A stretch of DNA of 64,000 nt from Gaetbulibacter_B jejuensis (GTDB taxonomy: Bacteria > Bacteroidota > Bacteroidia > Flavobacteriales > Flavobacteriaceae), in the NCBI RefSeq assembly GCF_039524015.1, contig NZ_BAAAGF010000002.1:1-64000 (forward strand), given 5' to 3'. The notes beneath the pieces are model-generated. The model searched no databases, was not told the DNA's origin, and saw only the letters and a program-made list of their open reading frames with translations. A program made the translations under genes and the position numbers. Positions 32,788 through 42,693 of this stretch are shown here, one piece after another. Each line of letters begins with the position of its first letter. The stretch's first letter is position 1.

Positions 32788-33132
32788 ATGAAAAAGCATA
32801 AAATTTATATAGCAAGTTTCCTTACTATAGCATTGGCAGTAGTAGGTTTAAATCTTGTAATATTTCTAACCAACAGGGATAATGTGGGTTTTGAAGAGTC
32901 ATTGGTAATTACTCAGAATGATAAAGGTTGGATTTATGAAATATATGTAGATAAAAAACTGTTAATAAAACAAGAAACAATACCTGCTATTTCAGGTGAA
33001 TGTTATTTTGAAAATAAAGGAGATGCTGAAAAAATAGGTTACCTTGTTTTGGACAAACTCAAAAACGGAGTAGTGCCTCCAACTGTTTCTTTTCAAGAAA
33101 TTATGAGTAGTAACATAATTATATCAAATTAA
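32788..33132 (+). CDS. DUF4907 protein
   Basis: From ATG 32788 the protein is 114 residues: MKKHKIYIASFLTIALAVVGLNLVIF is a membrane anchor or signal, then a compact DUF4907 domain ending GYLVLDKLKNGVVPPTVSFQE. The longer frame from 32731 starts inside the upstream inverted-repeat element and is unlikely. The family is small and uncharacterised; it commonly sits near Kelch and LytTR genes. The kinase follows after 3 bp. Confidence 0.75.
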   Translation: MKKHKIYIASFLTIALAVVGLNLVIFLTNRDNVGFEESLVITQNDKGWIYEIYVDKKLLIKQETIPAISGECYFENKGDAEKIGYLVLDKLKNGVVPPTVSFQEIMSSNIIISN

Positions 33133-33135
33133 AAG

Positions 33136-34179
33136 ATGAAAATAAAATTTAAGGCAAGTGTCGTGCTACTGCATATACTTTTTTGGTCTTTGGTAACAGT
33201 TTTATTATGGAGCTTGTTAGAGCCTCAAAAAACAGGAGGTGTTCCTAAATTTAGATACTTAAGAATGCTGCAAGGACCTTTCCTATTCTATATTAATTAT
33301 TTAATATTGGTGCCAATGCTACTCTTAAAGAAGAGAATATTTTGGTACGTTCTAGCATCGATACTTTTCTTAGCTTTATTTAATTTTTTGAATGTTCAAT
33401 TAGCTCCTGCAGCACCTAGATTAGAAACAATGGAGCAATTTAATGAAGCGACAAAAGGGTTTCGCTTTCCGCCACCACCTAACGGTTTTAGATATATGCT
33501 TCCGGTAACATTTTCACTTTCAATATTTTTGTTAGGAGGAGTTTTTGCGTTGATTACTGACTTTTATAAAAGAGACAGTACAGCAACACATATGGAAGCT
33601 AAGAAAAAAGAAATGGAATTGCAGTTTTTGAGAACACAACTAAACCCTCATTTTCTTTTCAACTCTCTAAATAGTATTTATTCTTTAGTAAGAAGTAAAT
33701 CTAACGATGCACCAGAAGCAATTATCATGCTGTCTGAGCTAATGAGGTATATGCTTTATGAAGTTAATGAAAATAAAGTAATGCTAGAAAAGGAACTAAA
33801 CTATATAAAAAGCTATATATCGTTACAACGAATGAGATTAATAAATAGCGAAAATGTTAAATTACAAATTCATGGTAATACAAATGAGTTAAAAATCTAT
33901 CCACTAGTTTTAATCACTTTTATTGAAAATGCTTTTAAATATGGAACAGATTATAAGGGTAATACCAATATAAATGTTGTGATTGAAATCATAAATAATG
34001 AGCTTTTATTAAATGTAGATAATATTATTGGGCATCATAAAAAAGATTATGTAAACTCAGGAGTTGGTCTTCAAAACATTAATAATCAGTTAGAGTTTCT
34101 TTACAAAAACAAATATAGCCTCATTACAAAAGAAGAAAACGGTTTTTATAAGGTAGAGTTGAGGTTGAAATTAGTATAA
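33136..34179 (+). CDS. LytS/YehU-type sensor histidine kinase
   Basis: 347 residues. Four hydrophobic segments (about 8-25, 45-62, 70-90, 128-148) precede a His_kinase domain whose phospho-acceptor is His172 in QLNPHFLFNSLNSIYSL. The ATPase region has ENAFKYG (N box) and GVGLQNINNQL (G box). No periplasmic sensor domain is obvious, so it may sense through its membrane part. It is paired with the LytTR regulator 1 bp downstream. Confidence 0.92.
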   Translation: MKIKFKASVVLLHILFWSLVTVLLWSLLEPQKTGGVPKFRYLRMLQGPFLFYINYLILVPMLLLKKRIFWYVLASILFLALFNFLNVQLAPAAPRLETMEQFNEATKGFRFPPPPNGFRYMLPVTFSLSIFLLGGVFALITDFYKRDSTATHMEAKKKEMELQFLRTQLNPHFLFNSLNSIYSLVRSKSNDAPEAIIMLSELMRYMLYEVNENKVMLEKELNYIKSYISLQRMRLINSENVKLQIHGNTNELKIYPLVLITFIENAFKYGTDYKGNTNINVVIEIINNELLLNVDNIIGHHKKDYVNSGVGLQNINNQLEFLYKNKYSLITKEENGFYKVELRLKLV

Positions 34180-34180
34180 T

Positions 34181-34909
34181 ATGAAATGTATAATAATAGA
34201 TGATGAGCCACTGGCAATAAACATTATAAGCTCTTATTGTAGCTCAATTGATTCTTTAGAGGTTTTAGAAACATTTACAAATGCAATTGATGCTTTAGAC
34301 TACTTAAGAAACAATAAAGTTGATTTGGTTTTTACTGATATTGAAATGCCACAAATTTCAGGAATAGATTTTATTAAATCTATAGAAAATAAAAAGCCTT
34401 TTATAATTTTTACAACAGCTTATCCACAGTATGCCTTAGATGGTTTTGAGTTAAATGCGGTTGATTATTTGGTGAAACCAATCCCATTTCCTCGCTTTGT
34501 AATGGCTATTAATAGAGTAAAAGAAATATATAAGTTAAAGCATCAAGAGTTATCTAATTTGGTGCCATCAGGAGCAACTTCTACAACTCCTAGAGAAGAT
34601 TTTATTTTTGTAAAATCAGAGTATGAAAACCTTAAGCTAAAACTTTCTGAAATTAGATATATTCAAGGATTAAAAGACTATTTAAAGATTCATTTGTCAA
34701 ATCAAAAACCAGTTTTAACATTGATGAATTTTAAATCTATTGAGGGTAAACTTTCTACCTCTAATTTTGTAAGAGTTCACAGGTCATACATAGTCAATAT
34801 TGAATATTTAGAGTCTATTCAACGCAATCAAATTATCATGGAAGACCAAATGAGAATTCCTATTGGAGATAGTTATAAAGGGTACTTATTTGGTTTATTG
34901 GGCATTTAA
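34181..34909 (+). CDS. LytTR-family response regulator
   Basis: 242 residues: receiver domain (1-118) with acidic pocket IIDDEP and phospho-acceptor Asp53 in VFTDIEMP, a linker, and a LytTR DNA-binding domain (about 145-240; IRYIQGLKDYLKIHL...RVHRSYIVNIEYLE). It probably acts with the adjacent kinase and may control the surrounding envelope-protein operons. Confidence 0.92.
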   Translation: MKCIIIDDEPLAINIISSYCSSIDSLEVLETFTNAIDALDYLRNNKVDLVFTDIEMPQISGIDFIKSIENKKPFIIFTTAYPQYALDGFELNAVDYLVKPIPFPRFVMAINRVKEIYKLKHQELSNLVPSGATSTTPREDFIFVKSEYENLKLKLSEIRYIQGLKDYLKIHLSNQKPVLTLMNFKSIEGKLSTSNFVRVHRSYIVNIEYLESIQRNQIIMEDQMRIPIGDSYKGYLFGLLGI

Positions 34910-34994
34910 TAAATTTACAGGTAATTTCTAAATACTTTTTACAATTCATATAAATAGGTAAATTAGTACCTTGTAAAAGGATTTATCTGTTGCT

Positions 34995-37799
34995 ATGAAT
35001 TTTTCCCAAATAATAAAGTATGTACTGCTTCTAGTGCTTTGTTTTCAAGCACAACTAGTTTCTGCACAATATTCACCTTATTTTCAAAACTATTCCCTTT
35101 CAGAGTATAATGCTGGTAATCAAAACTGGGATGTTTCTAGAGCTGAAAATGGAAAACTTTATGTAGCCAATAATGATGGTTTGTTAGAGTATGATGGACT
35201 TAAGTGGAATTTTTATGAGTTACCCAATAAAACCACTGTTAGATCTGTTTTGGCTCATAACGACATAATTTATACTGGTTCTTACGAAGAATTTGGATTT
35301 TGGAAAAAAAATGAAAAAGGAATTTTAGTCTACAAATCGCTTAGCCAAGATATACAAGATCAAATTTCTGCAAATGATGAGATTTGGCAAATTATTCCTT
35401 TTAAGAACCAAATCATTTTTCGAGCATTTTCTAGCATTTATAGTTTTAAACCCGAAGTAGGTATCGAAAAAATAAGACCTAAATCGGTAATTATGTCTTG
35501 TAGTATTGTTGATGATGAATTGTTAGTCTCTACACTTAATAATGGCATTTTTACCTTAGTAGGTAATGAGTTAAAACAAATAATTAGTGACGAAAAATTA
35601 GTTAATACAAAAGTTATTTCTATTGATAAGTATAGAGAAGGGTTGTTGCTTACAACTTCATTAAAAGGCTGCTTCTTATATAATGGTAACGGATTAATTA
35701 AAACCAACTTTGAAGTAGATGACTACATTATTCAACATCAACTTAATGACTTTTCAATATTAGCAGATGGCAGAATGGTGTTTGGTACTATTAAAGACGG
35801 AATTTACTTAACCGATAGTAAAGGAAAAGTGCTTTTTCATTTAAGTAAAGAAAATGGACTTGTCAATAACACTGTTTTAAGGCATCATTTAGATGAGACT
35901 AATAAACTTTGGTTAGGTCTAGATAATGGTTTGGCGTCATTAGATTTAAGCAGTCACAATTATTTTTTCAATGATGTTTCAGGAAAGCTAGGAGCTGTTT
36001 ATGACGTTATAGATTATAAAGGTGATATATACATAGGCAGTAACACAGGTTTGTTTTATTTAGATAAAAAAAATAAACTTCAATTTATTGAAGGTTCTCA
36101 AGGGCAAGTCTGGAATTTAAAAGAAATCAATGGAGAACTTTTTTGCGGTCATAACGATGGAACATTTTTAATTAAAGATAAAAAACCTATACCTATAAGT
36201 AACTATACAGGAGGCTTAACAATTAAAAAAGTACCAGAACAGAAGAATGTTTACATTCAAGGGACTTATACTGGTTTAGTCACTTTTAAAAACGAAAATA
36301 ATATCTGGAACTCACAGCGACTTGGAGGAGGAATTGCAATGCCAATTCGCTTTTTGGTTTTTGAAGACCAAAATACAGCTTGGGTTTCTCATGCTTATAA
36401 AGGCCTTTATAAAGTGAAATTTAATGGTAATTATGATAAAATAACAAGTTTTAAAAGTTATGAAAATAAAGGCATTTGGTCGAGTTTTAATGTAAGAGTT
36501 TATAAAATTAAAAATGATATTTGTTTTAAAACTAATGACGGATGGCAAAAATATGAACCACTTTTAGATAGTATAGTTCCTCATAAATTACTAAATGAAA
36601 GTTTTGGAAAAGGAACACATATTATTTCTGAAGACAATGTAAAACGATTAGTCTTAAAAAATGAAAATGACGTTATAAGTTTTAAATCTTTGGCAATAGC
36701 AGAAGATGAGTTTTCATTGACTAGTAATTATTTTAAAAATAGGCTTATTGTGGGTTATGAAAATGTTTCAAAAATTAGTGACTCTACCTATGCTTTAAAT
36801 TTAATTGATGGTTTTATGCTTATTGACGATAGGCTAAATGAAACCCTAAAAATGGAACAGCCACAGGTAGAAATGGTTGAAATTAATAAAGAACCTGTTG
36901 CTATTAATGAAGAAAAACCAATAGAGCTTAAGTTTAATCAAAGTGTTGGTGTATCTATATCTTCAGCTAAATCTGATAACCATTTTTTTGAATATGCTTT
37001 TCTTGGGATTGACTCCTCTAAGTGGAATAGAATGGAAAATCATAAACTAGAATTATCCAACCTTAACCATGGAGAATATGATATAGCTATAAGAGCAAGT
37101 AATGGATTTGGCGAAACTTCGCCTATTAAAGAATTAAAAATTAACATACTTCCGCCATGGTATAAAGATGATATAGGTTTTGCGTTATACACATTTTTAA
37201 TTCTCTTAACCTTATTGGTAATTTTCATTTTACACAAACGAAAAATTATTAAAGAGCAAAAAATACTCGAATTAAAGTTTGAAAAGCAACAAGAGGAACT
37301 ACTCAAAGAAAAAACCTTAGAAAACGAGAAACGTATAGTGCAGTTAAAAAATGAATCGCTTCAAAATGAAATAAAGCTAAAGAGTAAGCAATTAGCAAAT
37401 ACTGCTATGGCTTTAGTTAAAAAGAACGAAACCTTGCAAGAGATTAAGCAAGAATTGGTAGGTAACAAAACAAGTTTTGACAATTACTACTCATACAAAA
37501 AGCTATTGAAAAAAGTAGATGGTTCAATTGCACATAAAGATGAATGGAAAGTTTTTGAGTATAACTTCAATCAAGTTCACGAAGAATTCTTCAAAGGTTT
37601 AAAGGAAAACCATCCGCAATTAACACAAAAAGACTTAAAGATTTGTGCCTACATCAAAATGAATTTATCCACTAAAGAGATTGCGCCATTGATGAATATT
37701 TCGGTAAGAGGCGTAGAAACACATAGATACAGGTTAAAAAAGAAGCTTGATTTAGAAAATGACATTTCTTTGACTGATTATTTGCTAAATTTTAAATAA
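34995..37799 (+). CDS. SusR-like membrane regulator: propeller, Y_Y_Y, LuxR-type HTH
   Basis: 934 residues. A signal peptide (to about VSAQ) leads a periplasmic two-component-regulator propeller with repeats such as ENGKLYVANNDGLLEYDG and LGLDNGLASLD, then a Y_Y_Y Ig-like domain (about 640-720), one transmembrane helix (about 728-746), a coiled coil (about 750-815), and a C-terminal LuxR-type HTH (about 870-934; LSTKEIAPLMNISVRGVETHRYRLKKKL). There is no kinase or receiver domain, so it links periplasmic glycan sensing directly to DNA. Its position upstream of susC makes it the likely activator of the locus. Confidence 0.9.
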   Translation: MNFSQIIKYVLLLVLCFQAQLVSAQYSPYFQNYSLSEYNAGNQNWDVSRAENGKLYVANNDGLLEYDGLKWNFYELPNKTTVRSVLAHNDIIYTGSYEEFGFWKKNEKGILVYKSLSQDIQDQISANDEIWQIIPFKNQIIFRAFSSIYSFKPEVGIEKIRPKSVIMSCSIVDDELLVSTLNNGIFTLVGNELKQIISDEKLVNTKVISIDKYREGLLLTTSLKGCFLYNGNGLIKTNFEVDDYIIQHQLNDFSILADGRMVFGTIKDGIYLTDSKGKVLFHLSKENGLVNNTVLRHHLDETNKLWLGLDNGLASLDLSSHNYFFNDVSGKLGAVYDVIDYKGDIYIGSNTGLFYLDKKNKLQFIEGSQGQVWNLKEINGELFCGHNDGTFLIKDKKPIPISNYTGGLTIKKVPEQKNVYIQGTYTGLVTFKNENNIWNSQRLGGGIAMPIRFLVFEDQNTAWVSHAYKGLYKVKFNGNYDKITSFKSYENKGIWSSFNVRVYKIKNDICFKTNDGWQKYEPLLDSIVPHKLLNESFGKGTHIISEDNVKRLVLKNENDVISFKSLAIAEDEFSLTSNYFKNRLIVGYENVSKISDSTYALNLIDGFMLIDDRLNETLKMEQPQVEMVEINKEPVAINEEKPIELKFNQSVGVSISSAKSDNHFFEYAFLGIDSSKWNRMENHKLELSNLNHGEYDIAIRASNGFGETSPIKELKINILPPWYKDDIGFALYTFLILLTLLVIFILHKRKIIKEQKILELKFEKQQEELLKEKTLENEKRIVQLKNESLQNEIKLKSKQLANTAMALVKKNETLQEIKQELVGNKTSFDNYYSYKKLLKKVDGSIAHKDEWKVFEYNFNQVHEEFFKGLKENHPQLTQKDLKICAYIKMNLSTKEIAPLMNISVRGVETHRYRLKKKLDLENDISLTDYLLNFK

Positions 37800-37830
37800 T
37801 CACTACTTATTTTTATCTAAATCTTATTTT

Positions 37831-37988
37831 TTAATACGTCATTAATACGTCATTTATCGTTTTCGTTAGTCTTTTAGCGTACTTCTTTGTAAATTTAAAG
37901 TACGTCAAACGTTGATTTTAAGCGGAGTTTCACTTTTGTTAATTCAAATGGCGTAATTAAAATGTAAACAACACTATTTCGTCAAACG
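37831..37988 (+). promoter_or_regulatory. Cluster of CGTCA repeats upstream of susC
   Basis: TTAATACGTCA occurs twice in tandem (37831-37841, 37842-37852; period 11). TACGTCA recurs at 37901, and the 9-mer CGTCAAACG occurs at 37903-37911 and 37980-37988. GTACTT and AAGTAC form an inverted pair between them. These are candidate binding sites for the SusR-like regulator. The 241-bp gap 37800-38040 has no convincing TAnnTTTG promoter; CACTTTTG at 37931 is the nearest match. Confidence 0.5.
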
Positions 37989-38040
37989 CTTAGATTATTA
38001 ATTTAGAAGTCGAAAACTAACTCATTCTAATTATTAATTT

Positions 38041-41000
38041 ATGAAAACTAAATTCAGTTTATTATTACTTTTATTTTTCTCTCTTGTCTCATGGAGTCAA
38101 CAAATAGAAGTAAATGGTCAAGTGACCGCTGCAAGTGATGGATTACCATTGCCAGGTGTAAGTGTTATTGTCGATGGAACAAATCGAGGAGCATCCACCG
38201 ATTTAGATGGTAGATATACCATAAGTGTAGCACCAGGTGAGGTGTTGCAATTTAGCTACATAGGCTTTAAAACACAAAAAATTACAGTTGGTAGCCAAAC
38301 AACTTTAAATGTTGTTTTGGCCGATGATGTTGAAGCTTTAGAAGAAATTGTAGTTATTGGATATGGTACACAAACCAGAAAAGAAGTGACTGGTGCAATT
38401 GCAAGTGTATCTGGTGACGAATTATTAAAACAACCAGCTGCTAACGCCTTACAGTCAATACAAGGTAAAATGACTGGTGTTAATATTGTAAATACTAATG
38501 CTCCAGGTAGTCAACCTAATATTATTATTAGAGGTATTGGTACTGCAGCAGGAGGTGATGATCCTTTATATGTAGTAGATGGTGTACAAGTTAACAGTAT
38601 TACCAATATAAACCCTGCAGATATTGAGTCTTTTGATGTGCTTAAAGATGCTTCATCAGCAAGTATTTATGGTATGAATGCTGCTAATGGAGTTGTAATT
38701 ATTACAACAAAAAAGGGTAAACAGGGTAAGATGAAAATTGAATTATCTTCTTTTTATGGAGCTAAGTCAATGCTAAACCCAGTTGAAATGGCTAACTCTA
38801 GTCAATATGTTAGATATTTTAATGAAAATCAAGTAGCTATTGGTGAAACAGCATTTTTATCACCAAATCAACCTCATGATACCGACTGGTATGATGAATT
38901 AACTGACATAGGGTTTAGTAACTCTAACAACATAGCTATCTCAGGAGCAAGTGACGATATTAGCTACTTTTTTAGTTTCAACAATTATAATGAAGATGGT
39001 ATTTTAGATAATGATGATTATAACCGTAATACTCTAAGAGCAAACAATAGCATTGAGTTATTTGATGATCGATTAAAAATATCTTCAAATATTAGTGCAT
39101 CTTTTATCAGGTCTTTCCCAAAACCATTTGGAGCATTTAATGCAGCTTATAGACAAGCACCTGTAATTCCTGTGTATTATGAAACAGGACAATATGGTCA
39201 ATCGTTTTGGAATCAATCAACTGGTATTGCAACTTACTTAGGAAACCCAGGAGAAATTATTGACAGATTAAACTCTACAGGTAACCCAATTATGGCTGTT
39301 GATTTTGCAAATGAAAAAAACAATACTACAGACTTACAAGGAAGTATTCAAGCAGATTTACAGATTACAGATTACTTAAAAGCTTCGGCTAGATATACTG
39401 CTACAAAATCGTTTAACAAGTCAAGAGCATTTAATGATACAAGAGGTCAATGGTTAGCAGGAGACCCTACTAGAACAGATGAGGAGTTTCAAACTAATCA
39501 AGATAACAACCCATCAGTAGTATCATGGGCAGACAATAGCTTGTTTTATCAAAACTCTGAAAGTTATAGGTATAACGTAGAAGGCTTTTTAACTTTCGAT
39601 AAAACCTTTAATAGTGTACACAATGTAAATGCTGTTGTTGGTCTTTCAAGAGGTCAAAGAAACGATGTGTACACAATGAATGCAACTGGTTACGGTGTGC
39701 CATTACAAGAAAACTATTGGAGCATAAACTTTGCGGACGATGGATATGAAAAAGTTGTAAACCAGTTTTATACTACACCAACAAGAGAGCAGTCTTATTT
39801 TGGTAGAGTAATGTATAATTATGATGAAAAATATTACATCCAAGCAAATGTAAGAAGAGATGGCTCTAGTAACTTTAGAAACGATAATAACGAAGAGTAT
39901 TATGATAACTTCCCAGCAGTAAGTTTAGGTTGGGCATTATCTAACGAAGAGTTTTTTAATGTGCCATCAATCAATTATCTAAAATTAAAAGCAGGTTGGG
40001 GACGTGTAGGTAACTCTAGAGTACCATTTAACCAAACAACAATAACAACTAGCGCAGGTAGTAACAGTGTTAACTACGTGTTTGGAGCAAATCAAGATTT
40101 GGCATTTGGAGCAGCATTTGGGGCTGAAACATTCCCAATTTCATGGGAGGTGACTGAGGAGTTAAATGCAGGTTTTAACCTAAGTGCATTAGATAACAGA
40201 TTGGATTTTGAATTTAACTATTATGACAGAAATACTGAAAATGCAGTATTGTTAGTAACGCCAATATATACAACCGAAGGTTCTTTAAGCTCTTACGATC
40301 ATGGAGCAGAAGTATCAAACAAGGGTATTGAGATTAACTTAGGTTGGAAAGATTACATTGGAGAAGATTTCTCGTATAACATTGGTGCAGTGTTCTCAAC
40401 TAATAAAAACAGAGTTGAAAATGTAAAATCTGCTTATGATGGACAAGTTGGAGGAAGTTTAGGAAATGGACAAATAACTAAACGATTAGAAGAGGGACAA
40501 CCATTATATGCATGGTGGATGTACGAAGTAGAAGGAGTTTGGCAAAACGAAGATGAAATAAATAACAACGCTAGTATATCAGGAGCTTTACCAGGTCACT
40601 TACGCTACAAAGATCAAAATGAAGATGGTGTTATTGATGATAAGGATAAAAAGTTTTTTGGAACATACTTACCAACGTTTTCTTACGGTCTTAACTTAGG
40701 ATTCAATTATAAAAACTTTGATTTAATTGTTGAAGGTTATGGAGCTGGAGGAAATAAAGTTTACAATGGATTAAAAGGAACTAGAATTAATGGAGGAGAG
40801 AACATTACTGCAAATGTGTATAACACAAGATGGAATGGAGAAGGATCTACAAATACTAATCCAGGAGCAAACAGAGACTCTTACGCATCTAACTATTACC
40901 TAGAAGACGGAGACTTTTTCAGAATCAATAATATTACTGTAGGCTACACATTGAAAAATGTTGTAAGCGGAGTAAATTCTTTAAGAATATATGCAACAGC

Positions 41001-41151
41001 GCAAAATCCTTTTATGTTTACTGAATATACAGGATTCACTCCTGAAATAGTAGGAGGAGCAGGAGGTAGTGCAGCAAATACATCAGGTATAGAGCTGTCT
41101 GCTTATCCAAACCTTAAAACATTTTTATTTGGTGTTAACATTGAATTATAA
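38041..41151 (+). CDS. SusC-family TonB-dependent outer-membrane transporter
   Basis: 1036 residues. Signal peptide (to about WSQQ), carboxypeptidase-regulatory-like domain (about 22-98; VNGQVTAASDGLPLPGVSV), plug with the SusC signature VIGYGTQTRKEVTGAIASV (about 106-124) and VVDGVQV, and a long barrel ending LKTFLFGVNIEL. It imports oligosaccharides across the outer membrane with its SusD partner, powered by TonB. Codons are AGA-rich and host-like. Confidence 0.96.
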   Translation: MKTKFSLLLLLFFSLVSWSQQIEVNGQVTAASDGLPLPGVSVIVDGTNRGASTDLDGRYTISVAPGEVLQFSYIGFKTQKITVGSQTTLNVVLADDVEALEEIVVIGYGTQTRKEVTGAIASVSGDELLKQPAANALQSIQGKMTGVNIVNTNAPGSQPNIIIRGIGTAAGGDDPLYVVDGVQVNSITNINPADIESFDVLKDASSASIYGMNAANGVVIITTKKGKQGKMKIELSSFYGAKSMLNPVEMANSSQYVRYFNENQVAIGETAFLSPNQPHDTDWYDELTDIGFSNSNNIAISGASDDISYFFSFNNYNEDGILDNDDYNRNTLRANNSIELFDDRLKISSNISASFIRSFPKPFGAFNAAYRQAPVIPVYYETGQYGQSFWNQSTGIATYLGNPGEIIDRLNSTGNPIMAVDFANEKNNTTDLQGSIQADLQITDYLKASARYTATKSFNKSRAFNDTRGQWLAGDPTRTDEEFQTNQDNNPSVVSWADNSLFYQNSESYRYNVEGFLTFDKTFNSVHNVNAVVGLSRGQRNDVYTMNATGYGVPLQENYWSINFADDGYEKVVNQFYTTPTREQSYFGRVMYNYDEKYYIQANVRRDGSSNFRNDNNEEYYDNFPAVSLGWALSNEEFFNVPSINYLKLKAGWGRVGNSRVPFNQTTITTSAGSNSVNYVFGANQDLAFGAAFGAETFPISWEVTEELNAGFNLSALDNRLDFEFNYYDRNTENAVLLVTPIYTTEGSLSSYDHGAEVSNKGIEINLGWKDYIGEDFSYNIGAVFSTNKNRVENVKSAYDGQVGGSLGNGQITKRLEEGQPLYAWWMYEVEGVWQNEDEINNNASISGALPGHLRYKDQNEDGVIDDKDKKFFGTYLPTFSYGLNLGFNYKNFDLIVEGYGAGGNKVYNGLKGTRINGGENITANVYNTRWNGEGSTNTNPGANRDSYASNYYLEDGDFFRINNITVGYTLKNVVSGVNSLRIYATAQNPFMFTEYTGFTPEIVGGAGGSAANTSGIELSAYPNLKTFLFGVNIEL

Positions 41152-41163
41152 AAAAAACGAATT

Positions 41164-42573
41164 ATGAAACTAAAAGAAATAAAATTTGGAATACTACTAT
41201 CCTCATTATTAATGATAGTGAGCTGTAGTGATGATTATTTAGATGTAGACAGTAGAGCTGAAATTGATGCAGCTGATATTGGTGAAGCTATACCACCAGA
41301 GCAAATGGTAAATGGTATATACGGAATGCTAACAGATTGGGATTATGCTTTCTCTTATTTAGGAATTACTGAAATTATTTCTGATAACGCTGATAAAGGT
41401 AGTTCTGCTTCTGATACAGGTACTGATAAACACCAGTTAGATGCATTAGAGCATACAACTACAGGACCTTCAATTAGATCTATGTGGGAACATTGGTATA
41501 AAAGTATTGGTAGAGCAAGTATTGCTATTAACTATACTGAAAACTTTGGATTAACTGATCAGTCGTATAGAGATAGACTAATTGGAGAAGCTAAATTTTT
41601 AAGAGCATTAAACTACTTTTGGTTAGTACGTTCTTTTGGAGATGTGCCTTTACAACATGTTGATTATGTTGTACGTCAACCTAAAAATGATGTATACGAG
41701 TTTATAGAGCAAGATTTATTAGACGCAATCGATATGCTACCTGAAAAAAGTGAGTACAGTGCTTCAGATTTAGGTAGAGCAACAAAAGGAGCAGCTCAAG
41801 GATTATTAGCTAAAGTATACATGTACCATGAAAAATGGCAAGAAGCTTATAATATGGCAACAATAGTTGCAACAGATCCACAATATAACCTTCATCCTAA
41901 TTATGAAGAAATCTGGAGAGCTTCTCAAGAAAACGGAGTTGAATCACTTTTTGAAGTTCAAGCTAGAGGTGAGTCAATTGCTCATGGTGTACAACAATAT
42001 TCTCAAACTCAAGGTGCTAGAGGTACTGGAGGTTGGGGCTGGGGCTTCAACACGCCTTCTCAAAATCTTTTAAATGCTTTTAATGCTGAAGGAGATGTAA
42101 TTCGTAGAGATGCTACAATAATCTTTGCCGGAGAAACACTATGGGATGGAAGACAAGTTAGTGCTGCAGCTGAAAACCCAATGTATAATGAAAAAGCATA
42201 CTCAAGCGCTAATGCTGGAGCTGGTGATGGAGACAAAAATGTTAGAATCCTTCGTTATGCTGATGTATTATTAATTCAAGCAGAAGCAGCTTTACATGTA
42301 GGGGAAGATGCAGCAACACCTCTAAACAGAGTTAGAAATAGAGTTAACCTTACTCCAATCAATTCTCCAACATTTAACGATGTATGGAAAGAAAGAAGAT
42401 TAGAACTAGCTTTTGAACACGACCGTTGGTTTGACTTAGTAAGAACAGGTCAAGCGCAAAGCGCTATGGCTGCAGATGGTAAAACATTTGTTGTAGGAAA
42501 ACATGAGTTATTCCCTATCCCAGACCTTCAGTTGATTCAAACACCTGAAATGACTCAAAATCCAGGTTGGTAA
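41164..42573 (+). CDS. SusD-family glycan-binding lipoprotein
   Basis: 469 residues. Lipobox IVSC (Cys about 20), then SDDYLDVDSRAEI, a RagB/SusD N-terminus, TPR-like helices (FLRALNYFWLVRSFGDVPL; AAQGLLAKVYMYHEKWQEA), and the family C-terminal block WKERRLELAFEHDRWFDLVRTG with ELFPIPDLQLIQTP. It caps the SusC barrel and binds the glycan. It starts 12 bp after susC. Confidence 0.96.
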   Translation: MKLKEIKFGILLSSLLMIVSCSDDYLDVDSRAEIDAADIGEAIPPEQMVNGIYGMLTDWDYAFSYLGITEIISDNADKGSSASDTGTDKHQLDALEHTTTGPSIRSMWEHWYKSIGRASIAINYTENFGLTDQSYRDRLIGEAKFLRALNYFWLVRSFGDVPLQHVDYVVRQPKNDVYEFIEQDLLDAIDMLPEKSEYSASDLGRATKGAAQGLLAKVYMYHEKWQEAYNMATIVATDPQYNLHPNYEEIWRASQENGVESLFEVQARGESIAHGVQQYSQTQGARGTGGWGWGFNTPSQNLLNAFNAEGDVIRRDATIIFAGETLWDGRQVSAAAENPMYNEKAYSSANAGAGDGDKNVRILRYADVLLIQAEAALHVGEDAATPLNRVRNRVNLTPINSPTFNDVWKERRLELAFEHDRWFDLVRTGQAQSAMAADGKTFVVGKHELFPIPDLQLIQTPEMTQNPGW

Positions 42574-42643
42574 TACAAATTTAAAAATGACCTAAAACAC
42601 CTATGATTAATAGCGTGTAGAAATCTTTGAATTAGTCTTTATT

Positions 42644-42676
42644 GCTTTAGCTGCATTTAATAAATGTAGCTAAAGC
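42644..42676 (+). other. Intercistronic hairpin after susD
   Basis: GCTTTAGCTGCATTT pairs with AAATGTAGCTAAAGC (one G-T) around a 3-nt loop. It is not followed by a strict T run, so it may be an mRNA 3' stabiliser or partial terminator rather than a full stop. It would give higher susCD than downstream enzyme expression. Confidence 0.55.
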
Positions 42677-42693
42677 TTATTCTAACTTTGCTA

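Noticed and set aside
42683..42690. TAACTTTG as a promoter for the first GH144 gene
   Set aside because: It matches the -7 consensus but sits 3 nt before the ATG and has no TTG at the proper distance upstream; chance match more likely.
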